Below, piece by piece: positions 9,326-18,478 of a stretch of DNA of 64,000 nt; positions within the stretch are counted from its first letter, which is position 1; each line of letters starts with the position of its first letter. The stretch is from contig JAUCQB010000119.1 of assembly GCA_030372985.1 (NCBI GenBank), positions 1 through 64,000 on the forward strand, in the 5' to 3' direction. The notes beneath the pieces were generated by a model. It worked only from the letters and a program-made list of their open reading frames with translations. It ran no database searches and had not been told where the DNA came from. A program made the translations under genes and the position numbers. The stretch is from Phycisphaerae bacterium. GTDB lineage: Bacteria > Planctomycetota > Phycisphaerae > UBA1845 > PWPN01.

Positions 9326-9772
9326 TCAGCCGGTCGCCGCCAGTTGAAGCCTCGCACCCTGCAGGCGGCTGCTCAGCGTCCGCGAGACCTGGATCAACAG
9401 GCGGTAGCCCAGGACGGCGTCTTTTTCACAGAGCTCGCGTAACCCCGCGGCCTCGACAAGCAGAGCCCGGCCGGCTGCTCGCGCAACGCAGGTTGCAGTA
9501 TGTTTGTAGGGCTCGACAAGGGCAGACCAGCCCGTAATCTCGCCTCCGACTACAGTATCCACGACACACTGCCTGCCGCCCTGCAAGTGATACGTTACGT
9601 CGATCTCCCCCTGTCGCACGATGTACATCGAGCGAACCGGCTCACCCTCTCGCCACAACACTTCGCCGGTTTTGAACTCGCGCTCGTCGGTGATGGCCGC
9701 GACGGCTTTCAGGTGGTCGGCGGGCACGCCGGCCAGGCAGGCCAGGGACCGCAGTGTTTCGACGGGGACCAT
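9326..9772 (-). CDS. Cyclic-nucleotide-binding (Crp-type sensor) domain protein without HTH
   Basis: About 148 residues. The beta-roll follows GEVLWREGEPVRSMYIVRQG and the phosphate-binding-cassette region is VGGEITGWSALVEP, followed by a helix ending in LSSRLQGARLQLAATG. No helix-turn-helix follows, so it is a stand-alone sensor domain like those found beside Hdr/Mvh-type genes. It may not bind cyclic nucleotide, because the canonical GE...R(T/S)A segment is only partly recognisable. I chose the ATG at 9772 with GGAGA upstream; the longer start at 9793 overlaps the protease gene. It probably gives redox or energy-state input to the hydrogenase complex, which is inference from position. Confidence 0.85.
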   Translation of the reverse strand: MVPVETLRSLACLAGVPADHLKAVAAITDEREFKTGEVLWREGEPVRSMYIVRQGEIDVTYHLQGGRQCVVDTVVGGEITGWSALVEPYKHTATCVARAAGRALLVEAAGLRELCEKDAVLGYRLLIQVSRTLSSRLQGARLQLAATG

Positions 9773-9776
9773 GCGT

Positions 9777-10241
9777 TTATCTCCATGTGGCAAGAAGCTT
9801 CAAGACCATATCCGAAGCCCGCCCGATGCACGCTCGCACGGGCAAGGTACACTCCTGGCCGAAGGTCAGCACCTCGGCGGCTTCGACGGCGACCAGCCGG
9901 ATGTTTTCGTCATCCGGGAGCCGCGCGCCCGCTTGCCGCCCGAGAGCCAGCGCCGTGTGCAGATCGGCGTCGTGTGACGAGCCGCTGTGTCGCGTGGGTA
10001 CGTCCCGGAGCGTCAGCACGCGAATGCTTCCCGGTTCGCCGCCGTTGCAGATGGCATCCACGAGGATCACGCGGCCGTAACCGATCATTCGCTCCATCAG
10101 CCGCAGGCCGCCGTGGTAGTCCTCATCCAGTTCGACGGCCGGCAGGTCGGCAATCCGGGTCCGCAGGTGCTGGACAACGCGCAGCCCCACGCTGTCATCG
10201 GTGAGCAGGGGGTTCCCCAGGCCCAGAATGAGCGTCGTCAT
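9777..10241 (-). CDS. [NiFe]-hydrogenase maturation endopeptidase (HycI/FrhD family)
   Basis: A 154-residue member of peptidase family A31/M52. It removes the C-terminal extension of the hydrogenase large subunit after nickel insertion. The nucleotide-fold-like start ILGLGNPLLTDDSVGLRV carries the family Asp, ILVDAIC carries the second nickel-sensing Asp, and HDADLHTALALG the His. I start at MTTLILGLGN (10241) because the ORF-track start adds 14 unrelated residues. It lies 54 bp after mvhA, whose product has a removable tail after the DPCxxCxxH motif, so substrate and protease are neighbours. Confidence 0.92.
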   Translation of the reverse strand: MTTLILGLGNPLLTDDSVGLRVVQHLRTRIADLPAVELDEDYHGGLRLMERMIGYGRVILVDAICNGGEPGSIRVLTLRDVPTRHSGSSHDADLHTALALGRQAGARLPDDENIRLVAVEAAEVLTFGQECTLPVRACIGRASDMVLKLLATWR

Positions 10242-10295
10242 CACGCCTGGTGTCTGGGCCGGGTCTGCAGGCGCTGCAAGCATCGGGCGGACTCC

Positions 10296-11780
10296 CTATT
10301 TCGCCGGCCTCTGGCCTCGTGAAAGCTGCTGGATGACTTCGCCATCGGCGGAACGAATCGTGACCGTCATGGGCATCGTACCCGGCAGGCAGTGCGTTGC
10401 ACAACCGAAGCACGGGTCATATGCCCGGAAGGCCATTTCGATCTTGTTGAGCAGGGCCTCGCTGACGCTCGCTCCCTTGTGGATGAGGCTCCGCGCCGCC
10501 GTCTTGACCGAGAGCTGGATCGGAGCGTAGTTGTTGGTCGTCCCCACAATCAGGTTGACCCGCGTCAGGATGCCGCGGTCGTCGGTCCAATAGTGGTGCG
10601 TCAACGTGCCGCGCGGTGCCTCGACGCAGCCGACCCCTTCGTCCGGCTTCTCCGTGGGCAGCACGCGGTACTCCTTGCCGGTGATCTGAGGATCGGTAGC
10701 CAGTTCGACCCACCGCTCGGCCGCGTAGAGCAGTTCCACCAGGCGTGCCCAGTGCGTCGCCAGCGTGTGGTTGACCGGTTTGCCGCCCAGGACCTCATAC
10801 ATCCGCTCGCACTCCGCCTGGGCCAGAGGCGTGGCCATGCCGTCCGCCGCGTTCAGCCGCGATAGGGGGGTGGCCTTATACAGGCCGGAGTCCACCCCGT
10901 CCACGAAGCCCTTCCAGCCGATTTTCTTGAGGAACGGGAACTTCAGGTACGACCAGGGCTCGACGTGCTCGGCGATGTACTCGCGGTAGTCACGGGCACG
11001 GTATTTGGCGTGCTCGGCGCCGTCGGGACCGACGACCCGGATCATGCCATCGTAGAAGTTCACCCGATTCTCCGCGTCCACCGTGCCCATGTTGTAGGTG
11101 CGGTGCGTGTACGCCTCGCTCGTGACGAGCTTCACATAGTCCTCGTTGCCGAGGACGATCTGATTGAAAAGCTGGAGAGAGAATTTCGCGAATTCGACCG
11201 CATCCCGCCCCAGCCGCTCGATCTCGCGCCGCTGCTCCTCGGTGATGCCCCGGCTGACGCCGCCGGGAACGCCCCAGTTCGGGTGTACCGCCCGCCCGCC
11301 GATCATCTTGATCAGGCTGTGACCGTCGGCCCGCATCTTGATCACCTTGCCGGCGATTTCCATCCCTACTTTCTTGATGACGCCGAGGATATTTCGCTCT
11401 TCCTTGGGGGCGTCCGGCCCCATGACGAAATCGGGTCCCCCCAGAGCATAGAAGTGCGTTGTGTGATCCGTGGCGTAGAAAATGCAGTAGAACATCTCGC
11501 GAAGTTTTCTTGCGGTCGGGGGCGGCTCGACGTGGAACAGGGCATCCAGGGCCTTGGTGGCGGCCATGTGGTGCGCCTCGGGGCACACGCCGCAGATACG
11601 CGAGGTCAGATTCGGCATGTCTTCGGCCTGACGGCCGACGCAGAATCGCTCAAACCCGCGGAGTTCGGGGATCTGCAGGAACGTTTCCGCCACGTCCCCG
11701 GCCTCGTCGAGGAATATGTCGATTTTGCCGTGCCCTTCAAGGCGGGTGATCGGGTCGATCGTCACGTGCCTGGCGGTCAT
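10296..11780 (-). CDS. mvhA: Group 3c [NiFe]-hydrogenase large subunit (MvhA-like)
   Basis: A 494-residue large subunit bearing the Ni-Fe(CN)2CO site. The N-terminal ligand motif is RICGVCPEAHH and the C-terminal one DPCFGCATH, so all four metal-binding cysteines are present. About 30 residues follow the last His and are expected to be cleaved by the neighbouring protease. The start TIDPITRLEGHGKIDIF is typical of the MvhA/FrhA branch. Together with MvhG and MvhD next door this marks the methyl-viologen-reducing, Hdr-linked class (group 3c), not a membrane uptake or NAD-linked enzyme. It lies 2 bp after mvhG with an AGGAG site. Its role would be reversible H2 oxidation or proton reduction feeding HdrA through MvhG and MvhD. 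Confidence 0.95.
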   Translation of the reverse strand: MTARHVTIDPITRLEGHGKIDIFLDEAGDVAETFLQIPELRGFERFCVGRQAEDMPNLTSRICGVCPEAHHMAATKALDALFHVEPPPTARKLREMFYCIFYATDHTTHFYALGGPDFVMGPDAPKEERNILGVIKKVGMEIAGKVIKMRADGHSLIKMIGGRAVHPNWGVPGGVSRGITEEQRREIERLGRDAVEFAKFSLQLFNQIVLGNEDYVKLVTSEAYTHRTYNMGTVDAENRVNFYDGMIRVVGPDGAEHAKYRARDYREYIAEHVEPWSYLKFPFLKKIGWKGFVDGVDSGLYKATPLSRLNAADGMATPLAQAECERMYEVLGGKPVNHTLATHWARLVELLYAAERWVELATDPQITGKEYRVLPTEKPDEGVGCVEAPRGTLTHHYWTDDRGILTRVNLIVGTTNNYAPIQLSVKTAARSLIHKGASVSEALLNKIEMAFRAYDPCFGCATHCLPGTMPMTVTIRSADGEVIQQLSRGQRPAK

Positions 11781-11782
11781 GG

Positions 11783-12802
11783 TCAGTTACTCCTTTCCTC
11801 GGAGGGTTTCGGCAGAGGCAACTCGTGCCGTTGAGCGTCCGGGACTGCCGCCGCCCGCCGCAGCAGGCTCTTGGCAAGGCTGAAACGATAGAATGTCCCC
11901 ACCGGGTCGGGGATGCCCTGTTGAACGATCCGGTCGATCTCATCAGGGTCGGTCGCGTCAATGACCGAGGCCAGCGCGCCCATCAGCCGCGCCCCGAAGT
12001 CCTCGACGCCGGCGTTGGGCCCGTGGCAGCCGATGCAGGGCGAGTTCACCTGCGGGCAGAGGGCTCCGCAGCCGGCCCGGGTGGCCGGTCCGCAGCAGAC
12101 CAGTCCCTGCTCCAGCAGGCACTTGTTGTCTTCGGGAATGACCTCCCACGTACGCTTGAACTGTTTGATCTTCTTCTCTTCCCGGGTCCGCTCGCACTCA
12201 TCGCAAACCGTGGTCTGGGCTCCGATCACGGAACCGGGCGGCGGCAGCTTGCCCTCCAGAATCGCCACGACCGCGTCCCAGATCCGCGGTGCTTCCGGAG
12301 GACAGCCCGGAAGGTAGTAGTCCACGGCCACCGTCTGCCCGAGCGTTCGAAGCGTGTCGTAGAAGACCGGCAGCGTCAGATGGAACCCGTTGACCTGAGT
12401 CTCCGGCAGGGGCACGACACCTTCGGGATTGTCCGCCGAGGGGCTCTCGAGGTAGCAGGCCTCGAAGATTTCCCTGCGGTTCGTCAGATTGGCCAAACCG
12501 GGGATGCACCCTTCGGATGCACACGACCCGAAAGCCACCAGGACCTTCGATTTCTTCCGCAGCAGGCGGGCCATGTATTCCTGCTCGCTGGTGCGAATGC
12601 CGCCGTTGAACAGGCAGACGTCGATGGCCCCATCCGCCATTCTCTCGATGTCCCGGGCCTTGACATCCATGATGCACGGGCAGAACACGATGTCGAAGGC
12701 GTTGGCGACGTCCAGGATCTTCTCGTTCAGAGCGAGGATCGAGATCTCGCATCCGCCGCAGGACGCGGCCCAGTAAATCGCGAGCTTGCCCTTGTCGCTC
12801 AT
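11783..12802 (-). CDS. mvhG: Group 3c [NiFe]-hydrogenase small subunit (MvhG-like)
   Basis: A 339-residue cytoplasmic small subunit without a Tat signal. The proximal cluster Cys motif is WAASCGGCEISIL, with further Cys in FGSCASEGCIPG and YLPGCPPEAP. The C-terminal Cys-rich part (CDECERTREEK, LVCCGPATRAGCGALCP, SPCIGCHGP) binds the medial and distal clusters. It passes electrons from MvhA to MvhD. The start ATG overlaps the end of mvhD by 4 bp, with GGAGGTG upstream, which indicates translational coupling. Confidence 0.95.
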   Translation of the reverse strand: MSDKGKLAIYWAASCGGCEISILALNEKILDVANAFDIVFCPCIMDVKARDIERMADGAIDVCLFNGGIRTSEQEYMARLLRKKSKVLVAFGSCASEGCIPGLANLTNRREIFEACYLESPSADNPEGVVPLPETQVNGFHLTLPVFYDTLRTLGQTVAVDYYLPGCPPEAPRIWDAVVAILEGKLPPPGSVIGAQTTVCDECERTREEKKIKQFKRTWEVIPEDNKCLLEQGLVCCGPATRAGCGALCPQVNSPCIGCHGPNAGVEDFGARLMGALASVIDATDPDEIDRIVQQGIPDPVGTFYRFSLAKSLLRRAAAVPDAQRHELPLPKPSEERSN

Positions 12803-13296
12803 TGCGGCACCTCCATGGCTTCCGCGTGCTCGTGCAGGATCTTCTCCACGTCATCCAGGTGCGCGCCGTCCTCCGCCCAGTTCCGCGGCCAGTTCAGCGG
12901 GCCGAGCGTCCGCACGTCCTCGACCATCTCGTCGATCGCCTCGGCCAGGTGGTTTGCCTCCCCCGCCGAGGCCCAGACCAGCCGGACCCGCCTGGGATCG
13001 ATCCCCAGGGCCTCCAGCGTGTGCCTGAGCATGGTGAATCGCCGGATGGTCTTGTAATTCTGCTCAATGTAGTGGCACTCGCCGGGGTGGCAGCCCGCGA
13101 CCAGCACCCCATCGGCGCCGAGCGAGAGAGCCTTGAGGATGAAGGTGATGTCCACTCGCCCGCTGCACATCAGGCGGATGACGCGGACGTTGGGTGAATA
13201 CTTGATCCTCGCGGTCCCCGCTCCGTCGGCGGCCCGGTATGAACACCAGTTGCAGAAGAAGCCGACAATCTTCGGTTCAAACTGTTCCCGCTGCAT
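12799..13296 (-). CDS. mvhD: MvhD-like [2Fe-2S] electron-transfer subunit linking hydrogenase to HdrA
   Basis: About 165 residues. The MvhD/FlpD signature is IVGFFCNWCSYRAADGAG, with a later Cys cluster around RLMCSGRVDITFI and VAGCHPGECHYIEQNYK. The family carries one [2Fe-2S] cluster and hands electrons from the hydrogenase small subunit to HdrA. I start at MQREQFEPK (13296), which has AGGAG 8 bp upstream; the 13392 start lies inside hdrA. It overlaps mvhG by 4 bp. Confidence 0.94.
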   Translation of the reverse strand: MQREQFEPKIVGFFCNWCSYRAADGAGTARIKYSPNVRVIRLMCSGRVDITFILKALSLGADGVLVAGCHPGECHYIEQNYKTIRRFTMLRHTLEALGIDPRRVRLVWASAGEANHLAEAIDEMVEDVRTLGPLNWPRNWAEDGAHLDDVEKILHEHAEAMEVPQ

Positions 13297-13306
13297 GGTA
13301 CGACTC

Positions 13307-15364
13307 CTACACAATAGCCGGCTCGGATGGCGTCTCGGCCGGACCGGCGGCCGCTTCGGTTCCTCCACCCGTATCCCGAAGAAGCCCTTCAAGCTCCGCC
13401 AGGATTTGTGCGTCGCTGAAATGGGCCCCGGCGATGGCCCCGGCCGGACAGGCCGCCACGCAAGTGCCGCAACCCTTGCACAACACCGCGTTGACCTTGC
13501 TTACCTTGTCGTCTTCCACGAATTCGATCGCGCCGAACGGGCACAGGTTGTTGCAGATCCGGCATCCCGAGCAATGGTCTGCATCAATGGTGGCGACCAC
13601 GGGCTCGATCAGGACCGTTCCCTTGCTGATCATGCCGTCCACACGTGCCGCCGCCGCAGCTCCCTGGGCCACGGCATCGGGAATGTCCTTGGGACCCTGG
13701 CAGGCGCCGGCGATGAAGATCCCTTCGGTCATGGTCCCGATCGGGTCGAGCTTGGGGTGGCGCTCGATGTACCAGCCCGCCATGCTGCACGAGATCCCGA
13801 CCTTGAGGCCCGTCTCACGGGCGTCGCGCCGCGGTTCGAGCGCCCCCATGAGCACCACCATGTCCACCGGAATCCGCCGCTGCTTGCGCAGCAGCGTGTC
13901 CTCGACCTGAACAATGAGCTTGCCCTCCTCGCTCGGCGAGCGGGCCACCTCGGTGACTTCGGCCACCTTGCCCCGAATGAAGAGCATGCCCTCGGCCAGC
14001 AGCCGCCAGTAGAACTCCTCGTAGTCCTTCTTGTTGGGGCGCATGTCGATGTAACAGGCGTACACTTTCGCCTCGGTCTTCTCCATGACCAGGTGGCCCA
14101 GCTTCAGCGACAGCATGCAGCAGATGCTCGAACAGTAGGTGTTGTAGCGCTGGTCCCGGCTGCCGACGCAGTGGATGATGAGTACCGATTTCGGCTCGGT
14201 CACGCCGTCGCGAAGCACGATGCGGCCGCCGGTGGGGCCGGAGGCGTTGCACATCCGCTCGAACTCCAGGCTGGTGAACACGTTGGCCAGACGGCCGTAG
14301 CCGTACTGTGGGATGCGCCGGCAGTCGAACATGTCCCAGCCGGTCGCCAGGATGATGTTGCCCACGTCCACCTCGAGTATCTCGTCTTGCTGGTCGTAGT
14401 CGATGGCGTTGGTGGGGCAGACCTTTTCGCAGACCCGGCACTTGCCGCGCTCGAACCAGATGCAGGCCTTCGTGTCGATGACCGGAATCTTGGGGACGGC
14501 CTGCGGAAATGGCGTGTAGATCGCCTTGCGATAGCCCATGCCCGCCTCGAAATCTTCATCGACAATCTTGCGGGGACATTTCTCGATGCACAGGCCGCAG
14601 CCGGTGCAGGTCTCATCCTTGACGTGGCGTGCTTTCTTGCGGATGCGAACGTGGAAGTTGCCGATGGAGCCGGAGACTTCCTCCAGCTCCGAGTAGGTCA
14701 GCAGCTTGATGTTGTCGTGCTGCCCCACCTCCGACATCTTGGGCGTCAGAATGCAGGCGGCGCAGTCGAGGGTCGGGAACGTCTTGTCGTACTGGGCCAT
14801 GTGGCCGCCGATGCTGGGATCGCGCTCCACCAGGTACACCGGGTAGCCGGCGTCGCCCAGTTCGAGCGCCGCCTGGATGCCGGCGATACCCCCGCCCACC
14901 ACGAGCGTGTGCGGATTGACCGGAACGGGCATCGGCTCCAGCGGCTGGTGGTACTTGACCCGCTCGACGGCCCCGGCCACGAGCGATTTGACCTTGTCCG
15001 TCGCCGTCTCCTTGTGCTTGGTCACCCAGGAGACGTGCTCGCGGATGTTGGACATCTGCAGCAGGAACGGGTTCAGGCCCGCGTTCGCGCATGCACGGCG
15101 AAACGTCTTCTCGTGCAGATGGGGCGAACACGCCGCCACCACCACGCGAGTCAGGCCGTGCTCCTTTACGTCGTCCCGGATCATGGCCTGCCCGAGCGAG
15201 GAGCAGAGGAACTTGTAATCCCGCGACACGACCACCCCGTCCAGATTCTCACCGGCCCAGCGGGCGACCTCCTCGACATCAACCACTGCGGCAATATTGC
15301 TGCCGCAATGGCAGACGTAAACGCCCACCCGTTCCTTCTCGTTGTGGCATTCTTGTCCAGCCAT
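13307..15364 (-). CDS. hdrA: Heterodisulfide reductase subunit A-like flavoprotein (bifurcating core)
   Basis: About 685 residues from MAGQECHNEKER (15364, CAGGAGG 8 bp upstream). An N-terminal HdrA segment with a Cys motif (YVCHCGSNI) is followed by the FAD-binding fold (LVVGGGIAGIQAALELG), LDCAACILTPKM, an inserted ferredoxin-like domain (CTGCGLCIEKCP and CRVCEKVCPTNAI), the second thioredoxin-reductase-like half (SVLIIHCVGSRD, GIFIAGACQGP), and two C-terminal [4Fe-4S] motifs (CSGCRICNNLCPFGA, CKGCGTCVAACPAGA). In methanogens HdrA flavin splits hydrogenase electrons between ferredoxin and heterodisulfide. It lies 10 bp before mvhD and 56 bp after the membrane oxidoreductase gene. The 884-residue ORF antisense to it is a GC-frame shadow. 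Confidence 0.95.
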   Translation of the reverse strand: MAGQECHNEKERVGVYVCHCGSNIAAVVDVEEVARWAGENLDGVVVSRDYKFLCSSLGQAMIRDDVKEHGLTRVVVAACSPHLHEKTFRRACANAGLNPFLLQMSNIREHVSWVTKHKETATDKVKSLVAGAVERVKYHQPLEPMPVPVNPHTLVVGGGIAGIQAALELGDAGYPVYLVERDPSIGGHMAQYDKTFPTLDCAACILTPKMSEVGQHDNIKLLTYSELEEVSGSIGNFHVRIRKKARHVKDETCTGCGLCIEKCPRKIVDEDFEAGMGYRKAIYTPFPQAVPKIPVIDTKACIWFERGKCRVCEKVCPTNAIDYDQQDEILEVDVGNIILATGWDMFDCRRIPQYGYGRLANVFTSLEFERMCNASGPTGGRIVLRDGVTEPKSVLIIHCVGSRDQRYNTYCSSICCMLSLKLGHLVMEKTEAKVYACYIDMRPNKKDYEEFYWRLLAEGMLFIRGKVAEVTEVARSPSEEGKLIVQVEDTLLRKQRRIPVDMVVLMGALEPRRDARETGLKVGISCSMAGWYIERHPKLDPIGTMTEGIFIAGACQGPKDIPDAVAQGAAAAARVDGMISKGTVLIEPVVATIDADHCSGCRICNNLCPFGAIEFVEDDKVSKVNAVLCKGCGTCVAACPAGAIAGAHFSDAQILAELEGLLRDTGGGTEAAAGPAETPSEPAIV

Positions 15365-15420
15365 CGATCTGGCCTCCTGTCGAGCCGCGAGATGCGGGCC
15401 CGCCAAACTGAAATTCGGCC

Positions 15421-17454
15421 TCAGGTGCCCGCTCTCACCTCTGCCTCGGCCGGCGCGGTCGCCGGCTCCTCGCGTGTCGCCTCTTCAACCAGTTCAATCA
15501 GGTCCTTCACGACGATCCTGCCTTCGAGCCCGGCGGTCTTGACCGCATCGCGGTACATGGTCAGGTCCTTCGGGCAGGCGACCACGAAGACACCCACGCC
15601 TTCCAGTGCTGCTGCCTCGCGGATCCGATTTTCGCTGGGCCTTTCCTTGACCGTGCCTTCGTCCATCCAGATCCGCCCGCCGCCGGCCCCGCAGCACAAC
15701 GCCCGGTCGCGGTTGCGCGGCATCTCCACTACCCGGCAGCCGATCGCTTGCAGCACGCGCCGGGGGGCGTCGTACACGTCGTTGTAACGCCCCAGGTAGC
15801 ACGGGTCGTGATAGGTGACGGCGCAGCCCAGCTTGCGCCGAATCGTCAGCGTCCCATCGGCGACGGCTCTGTCGATGAGCTCCGAGTAGTGAAGAATGGG
15901 CACATTCCGGCCGTCCCAGGCATATTCGTTCTTCAGCGCGTTGTACGAGTGCGGATCGGTGGTGACGATCTCCTGGAACTCGCACTTGCCCATGACCGCG
16001 GCGTTTTTCTGAGCGAGCAGTTCGAACAGTCCCTCTTCGCCGGCCCGCCTCAAATCATTCCCCGCGTTGCGCTCGCCGTCGTACAGCAGGCCGAAGTCGA
16101 TCGTGGCCTGCTGAAAGATGCGGGCGGTCGCCTGGGTGATTTCGGTCAGGGCCGGACTGTACGAAGCATAGTCGCCCACAAACCAGAGGGTCCGCGCCGG
16201 CTGCTTGCGAATGTCCTTGATCTTGAAATCCAGGCCGGTTGTCCACTTGGCCCGCTGCTTGTCGGACTTGCCGAACGAGTTGCCGTACCGCCGCAAACTC
16301 TCCAGCGCACTGGTCAGCGTCTTGTCGGCCCGCTGTTGACTCAGCAGGTACCGCCGCATGTCCACGATCGGCTGGACGTGCTCGACGAACAGCGGACACT
16401 CCTGGTCGCAGGCGTAGCAGGTCGTGCATGCCCAGATCGCCTCATCCGCGATCGCGTCGCCCGCCAGTCGCTTCTGCAGCACCGCATCGCGATCGGGGGA
16501 GGCACCGTTCCGGGCGACCAGCGCCCGGCCGCGTTCAAACAGATGGGCACGCAGCCCCATGATCAGGAGCTTCGGCGAGAGGACGGCACCGCTGCTGTAC
16601 GCCGGGCACACGTCCTGGCACCGCCCGCACTCGCTGCACGTGTACCAGTCGAGCATCTGGCGCCAGGTGAATTGTTCGATCTTCTCCACGCCTTCAGAGC
16701 CGTCGGTCCGTGCCGGGGGGGCCAGCCTGCCGGGAGGTGCCAGGTTGCGAAGGAGCACGTTGAACACCGACGTCACGACGTGGAAATGCTTGCCGAGGGG
16801 CAGGATCGTCAGGAACACCAGCACGGTGCCAAGGTGGATCCACCAGCAGACGCGCTCGGCGATGTGCTGGCTGTGGGCCGACAGGCCCTCAAAGAGCTTG
16901 CCTGCCAGGGCGGAGATCGGCTGCCAGGTCCGCGGCACGCTCGCCGCCCCGAGGTTCTGCCGGATGCCGTTCTCGCAAAGCAACGTCACCATGATGATGA
17001 GGATGAAGCAGAGCACCAGCGTCCCTTCGCCCTGGTGACTGCCCTTGTATCGTTCCGGTCGGGCGATCAGGCGGTAGTACAGGCCGTACAGGACGCCGAG
17101 GATGACCGTCAGGGCGATCAGGTCCTGCAAGAGCAGGAACGGCGCGAAAGTCGTGAAGAACGGCAGGGCAAAACCGGGGAACAGGCCCTCCACCATGGCC
17201 TGCAGGATGGTCGGGATGAGAAGCACGAATCCCCAGAAAATGAAGAAGTGCGCCAGGCCCGTTCCGGGAAAGCGGAAGATGCGTGCCTGACCGGCCACAA
17301 AGACCAGCACGGATTTCAACCGCTCGCCCCAGTTCCCGAATGGCCCGGCCGGCCGGCCCAGACGCATGTGCCGCAATCGCTGGTATACCCGATACCCGAA
17401 AATGCCAAACGAGACGATCAGACCCAGCAGCACCAGGACGGATGTGAGCGTCAT
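15421..17454 (-). CDS. Membrane Fe-S oxidoreductase, ETF:quinone oxidoreductase (EMO/FadF)-like
   Basis: About 677 residues from MTLTSVLVLLG. The N-terminal half is a NarI-like membrane domain with 5-6 TM helices and histidines that could bind haem b (WWIHLGTVLVFLTILPLGKHFHV). Two [4Fe-4S] motifs (CSECGRCQDVCP, CTTCYACDQECP) and HdrD/CCG-type domains follow. The second CCG domain keeps HDPCYLGRYND and LCCGAGGG. The first has lost its cysteines (WFVGDYASY, TTDPHSYNALKNEY), and the terminal CxxC reads CPKD. EMO-type proteins oxidise ETF and reduce menaquinone in anaerobes. Its place next to etfAB fits that role. It shares its C-terminal half with the fusion protein at 19261, so the two are paralogues. 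Confidence 0.88.
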   Translation of the reverse strand: MTLTSVLVLLGLIVSFGIFGYRVYQRLRHMRLGRPAGPFGNWGERLKSVLVFVAGQARIFRFPGTGLAHFFIFWGFVLLIPTILQAMVEGLFPGFALPFFTTFAPFLLLQDLIALTVILGVLYGLYYRLIARPERYKGSHQGEGTLVLCFILIIMVTLLCENGIRQNLGAASVPRTWQPISALAGKLFEGLSAHSQHIAERVCWWIHLGTVLVFLTILPLGKHFHVVTSVFNVLLRNLAPPGRLAPPARTDGSEGVEKIEQFTWRQMLDWYTCSECGRCQDVCPAYSSGAVLSPKLLIMGLRAHLFERGRALVARNGASPDRDAVLQKRLAGDAIADEAIWACTTCYACDQECPLFVEHVQPIVDMRRYLLSQQRADKTLTSALESLRRYGNSFGKSDKQRAKWTTGLDFKIKDIRKQPARTLWFVGDYASYSPALTEITQATARIFQQATIDFGLLYDGERNAGNDLRRAGEEGLFELLAQKNAAVMGKCEFQEIVTTDPHSYNALKNEYAWDGRNVPILHYSELIDRAVADGTLTIRRKLGCAVTYHDPCYLGRYNDVYDAPRRVLQAIGCRVVEMPRNRDRALCCGAGGGRIWMDEGTVKERPSENRIREAAALEGVGVFVVACPKDLTMYRDAVKTAGLEGRIVVKDLIELVEEATREEPATAPAEAEVRAGT

Positions 17455-17491
17455 GACACGATCCTCTGCAAGTCCCAACAGCGCGGCCGCC

Positions 17492-18463
17492 CTACGCCCG
17501 TTTCAGCTTCTCCACCAGTACCGGCATCAGTTTGAGTGCGTCACAGGTCGTGCCGTAGTGAGCGACGTCGAAGATGGGTGCTTTCGCGTCGGTATTGATG
17601 CCGATCATCAGATCGGCGTCCGGAACGCCTTCCACGTGCTCCGGCGCGCCGCTGATGCCGAGTGCCAGGTAGAGCTTGGGCTTGACCTGCTTGCCGGACT
17701 TGCCGACCAGCCGAGTCATGGGCAGCCAGCCCTGGTCGATCACCGGGCGCGATCCCGCGACCACGCCGCCCAACGCCTTGGCCAGCCTCTCGGCCAGAGC
17801 GACGTTCTCCTTGTTCTGCATCCCGCGTCCAACCGAAACGAGGATCGCCTGCTTGGAGATGTCCACGTCCCCGGCCGGCGGCTCGATGTACTGCTTGAAG
17901 TGGGTGCGGGCGGCGTCGAGATCGGCGGGCGCGGGCAGGCTCTCTACCGCCGGGGCCTTCGCGACCTTGCCCTCGTCGGCCTTGTAACCCCCCGTCATGA
18001 CGGTTGCCAGACAGCTTGGTGGCGGAAGGGGCCCTTCGGCGATGATCTTGCCGCCGCAGATCAAGCTGGAGTAAACCGGGTTGCCGCCGGCGACGGCAAA
18101 GGTCCTGCACGAGACGGCGATCGGCAGGCCCAGCCGCTGGGCCACTCCACAGGCAAGATCCGTGCCCATCGCGGTGTGCCCGAAGAGGCCGATCCGCGGC
18201 TTCTGCCCGCCGAAAGCCTCCGCGACCACTCGAAGGAAGGCGTCCGGGTTGAACTCGGCCAGCCCGGCATGATCCACGCACTGCACCCGGTCAGCAGCCC
18301 CCAACGCTCCCGCCATCTTCTGGACCTCGTGCCCGATCAGCAGGGCCGAGAGCTTCGTCTTCAGCCCGTCAGCCAGTCGACGCCCGGCGGCGAGCATCGT
18401 GTACGTCAGTTCGGTCACTTCGCCTCGAAGAGTCTCAACGACAACGCAGACTTCGCCAGTCAT
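17492..18463 (-). CDS. etfA: Electron transfer flavoprotein alpha subunit
   Basis: About 323 residues. The N-terminal ETF domain (VCVVVETLRGEVTELTYTML) is followed by the C-terminal FAD-binding domain with ILVSVGRGMQNKENV, GSRPVIDQGWLP, VGKSGKQVKPKLYLALG and the final INTDAKAPIFDVAHYG. I prefer the ATG at 18463, which GGGAG precedes, although ATG 18478 directly follows the etfB stop. It partners EtfB and should deliver electrons to or from the EMO-like membrane protein encoded next. Whether this ETF is of the bifurcating kind cannot be told by eye; the gene lies in an operon with HdrA, itself a bifurcating flavoprotein. Confidence 0.95.
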   Translation of the reverse strand: MTGEVCVVVETLRGEVTELTYTMLAAGRRLADGLKTKLSALLIGHEVQKMAGALGAADRVQCVDHAGLAEFNPDAFLRVVAEAFGGQKPRIGLFGHTAMGTDLACGVAQRLGLPIAVSCRTFAVAGGNPVYSSLICGGKIIAEGPLPPPSCLATVMTGGYKADEGKVAKAPAVESLPAPADLDAARTHFKQYIEPPAGDVDISKQAILVSVGRGMQNKENVALAERLAKALGGVVAGSRPVIDQGWLPMTRLVGKSGKQVKPKLYLALGISGAPEHVEGVPDADLMIGINTDAKAPIFDVAHYGTTCDALKLMPVLVEKLKRA

Positions 18464-18478
18464 GATGACATCTCCCAT

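Noticed and set aside
13133-15787. 884-residue plus-strand ORF
   Set aside because: It is antisense to hdrA and mvhD; composition is His/Asp/Val/Arg-rich without motifs, while the opposite strand has complete HdrA signatures.
15748-17535. 595-residue plus-strand ORF
   Set aside because: A shadow of the EMO-like membrane protein; no motif, and the real gene has TM helices and Fe-S motifs.
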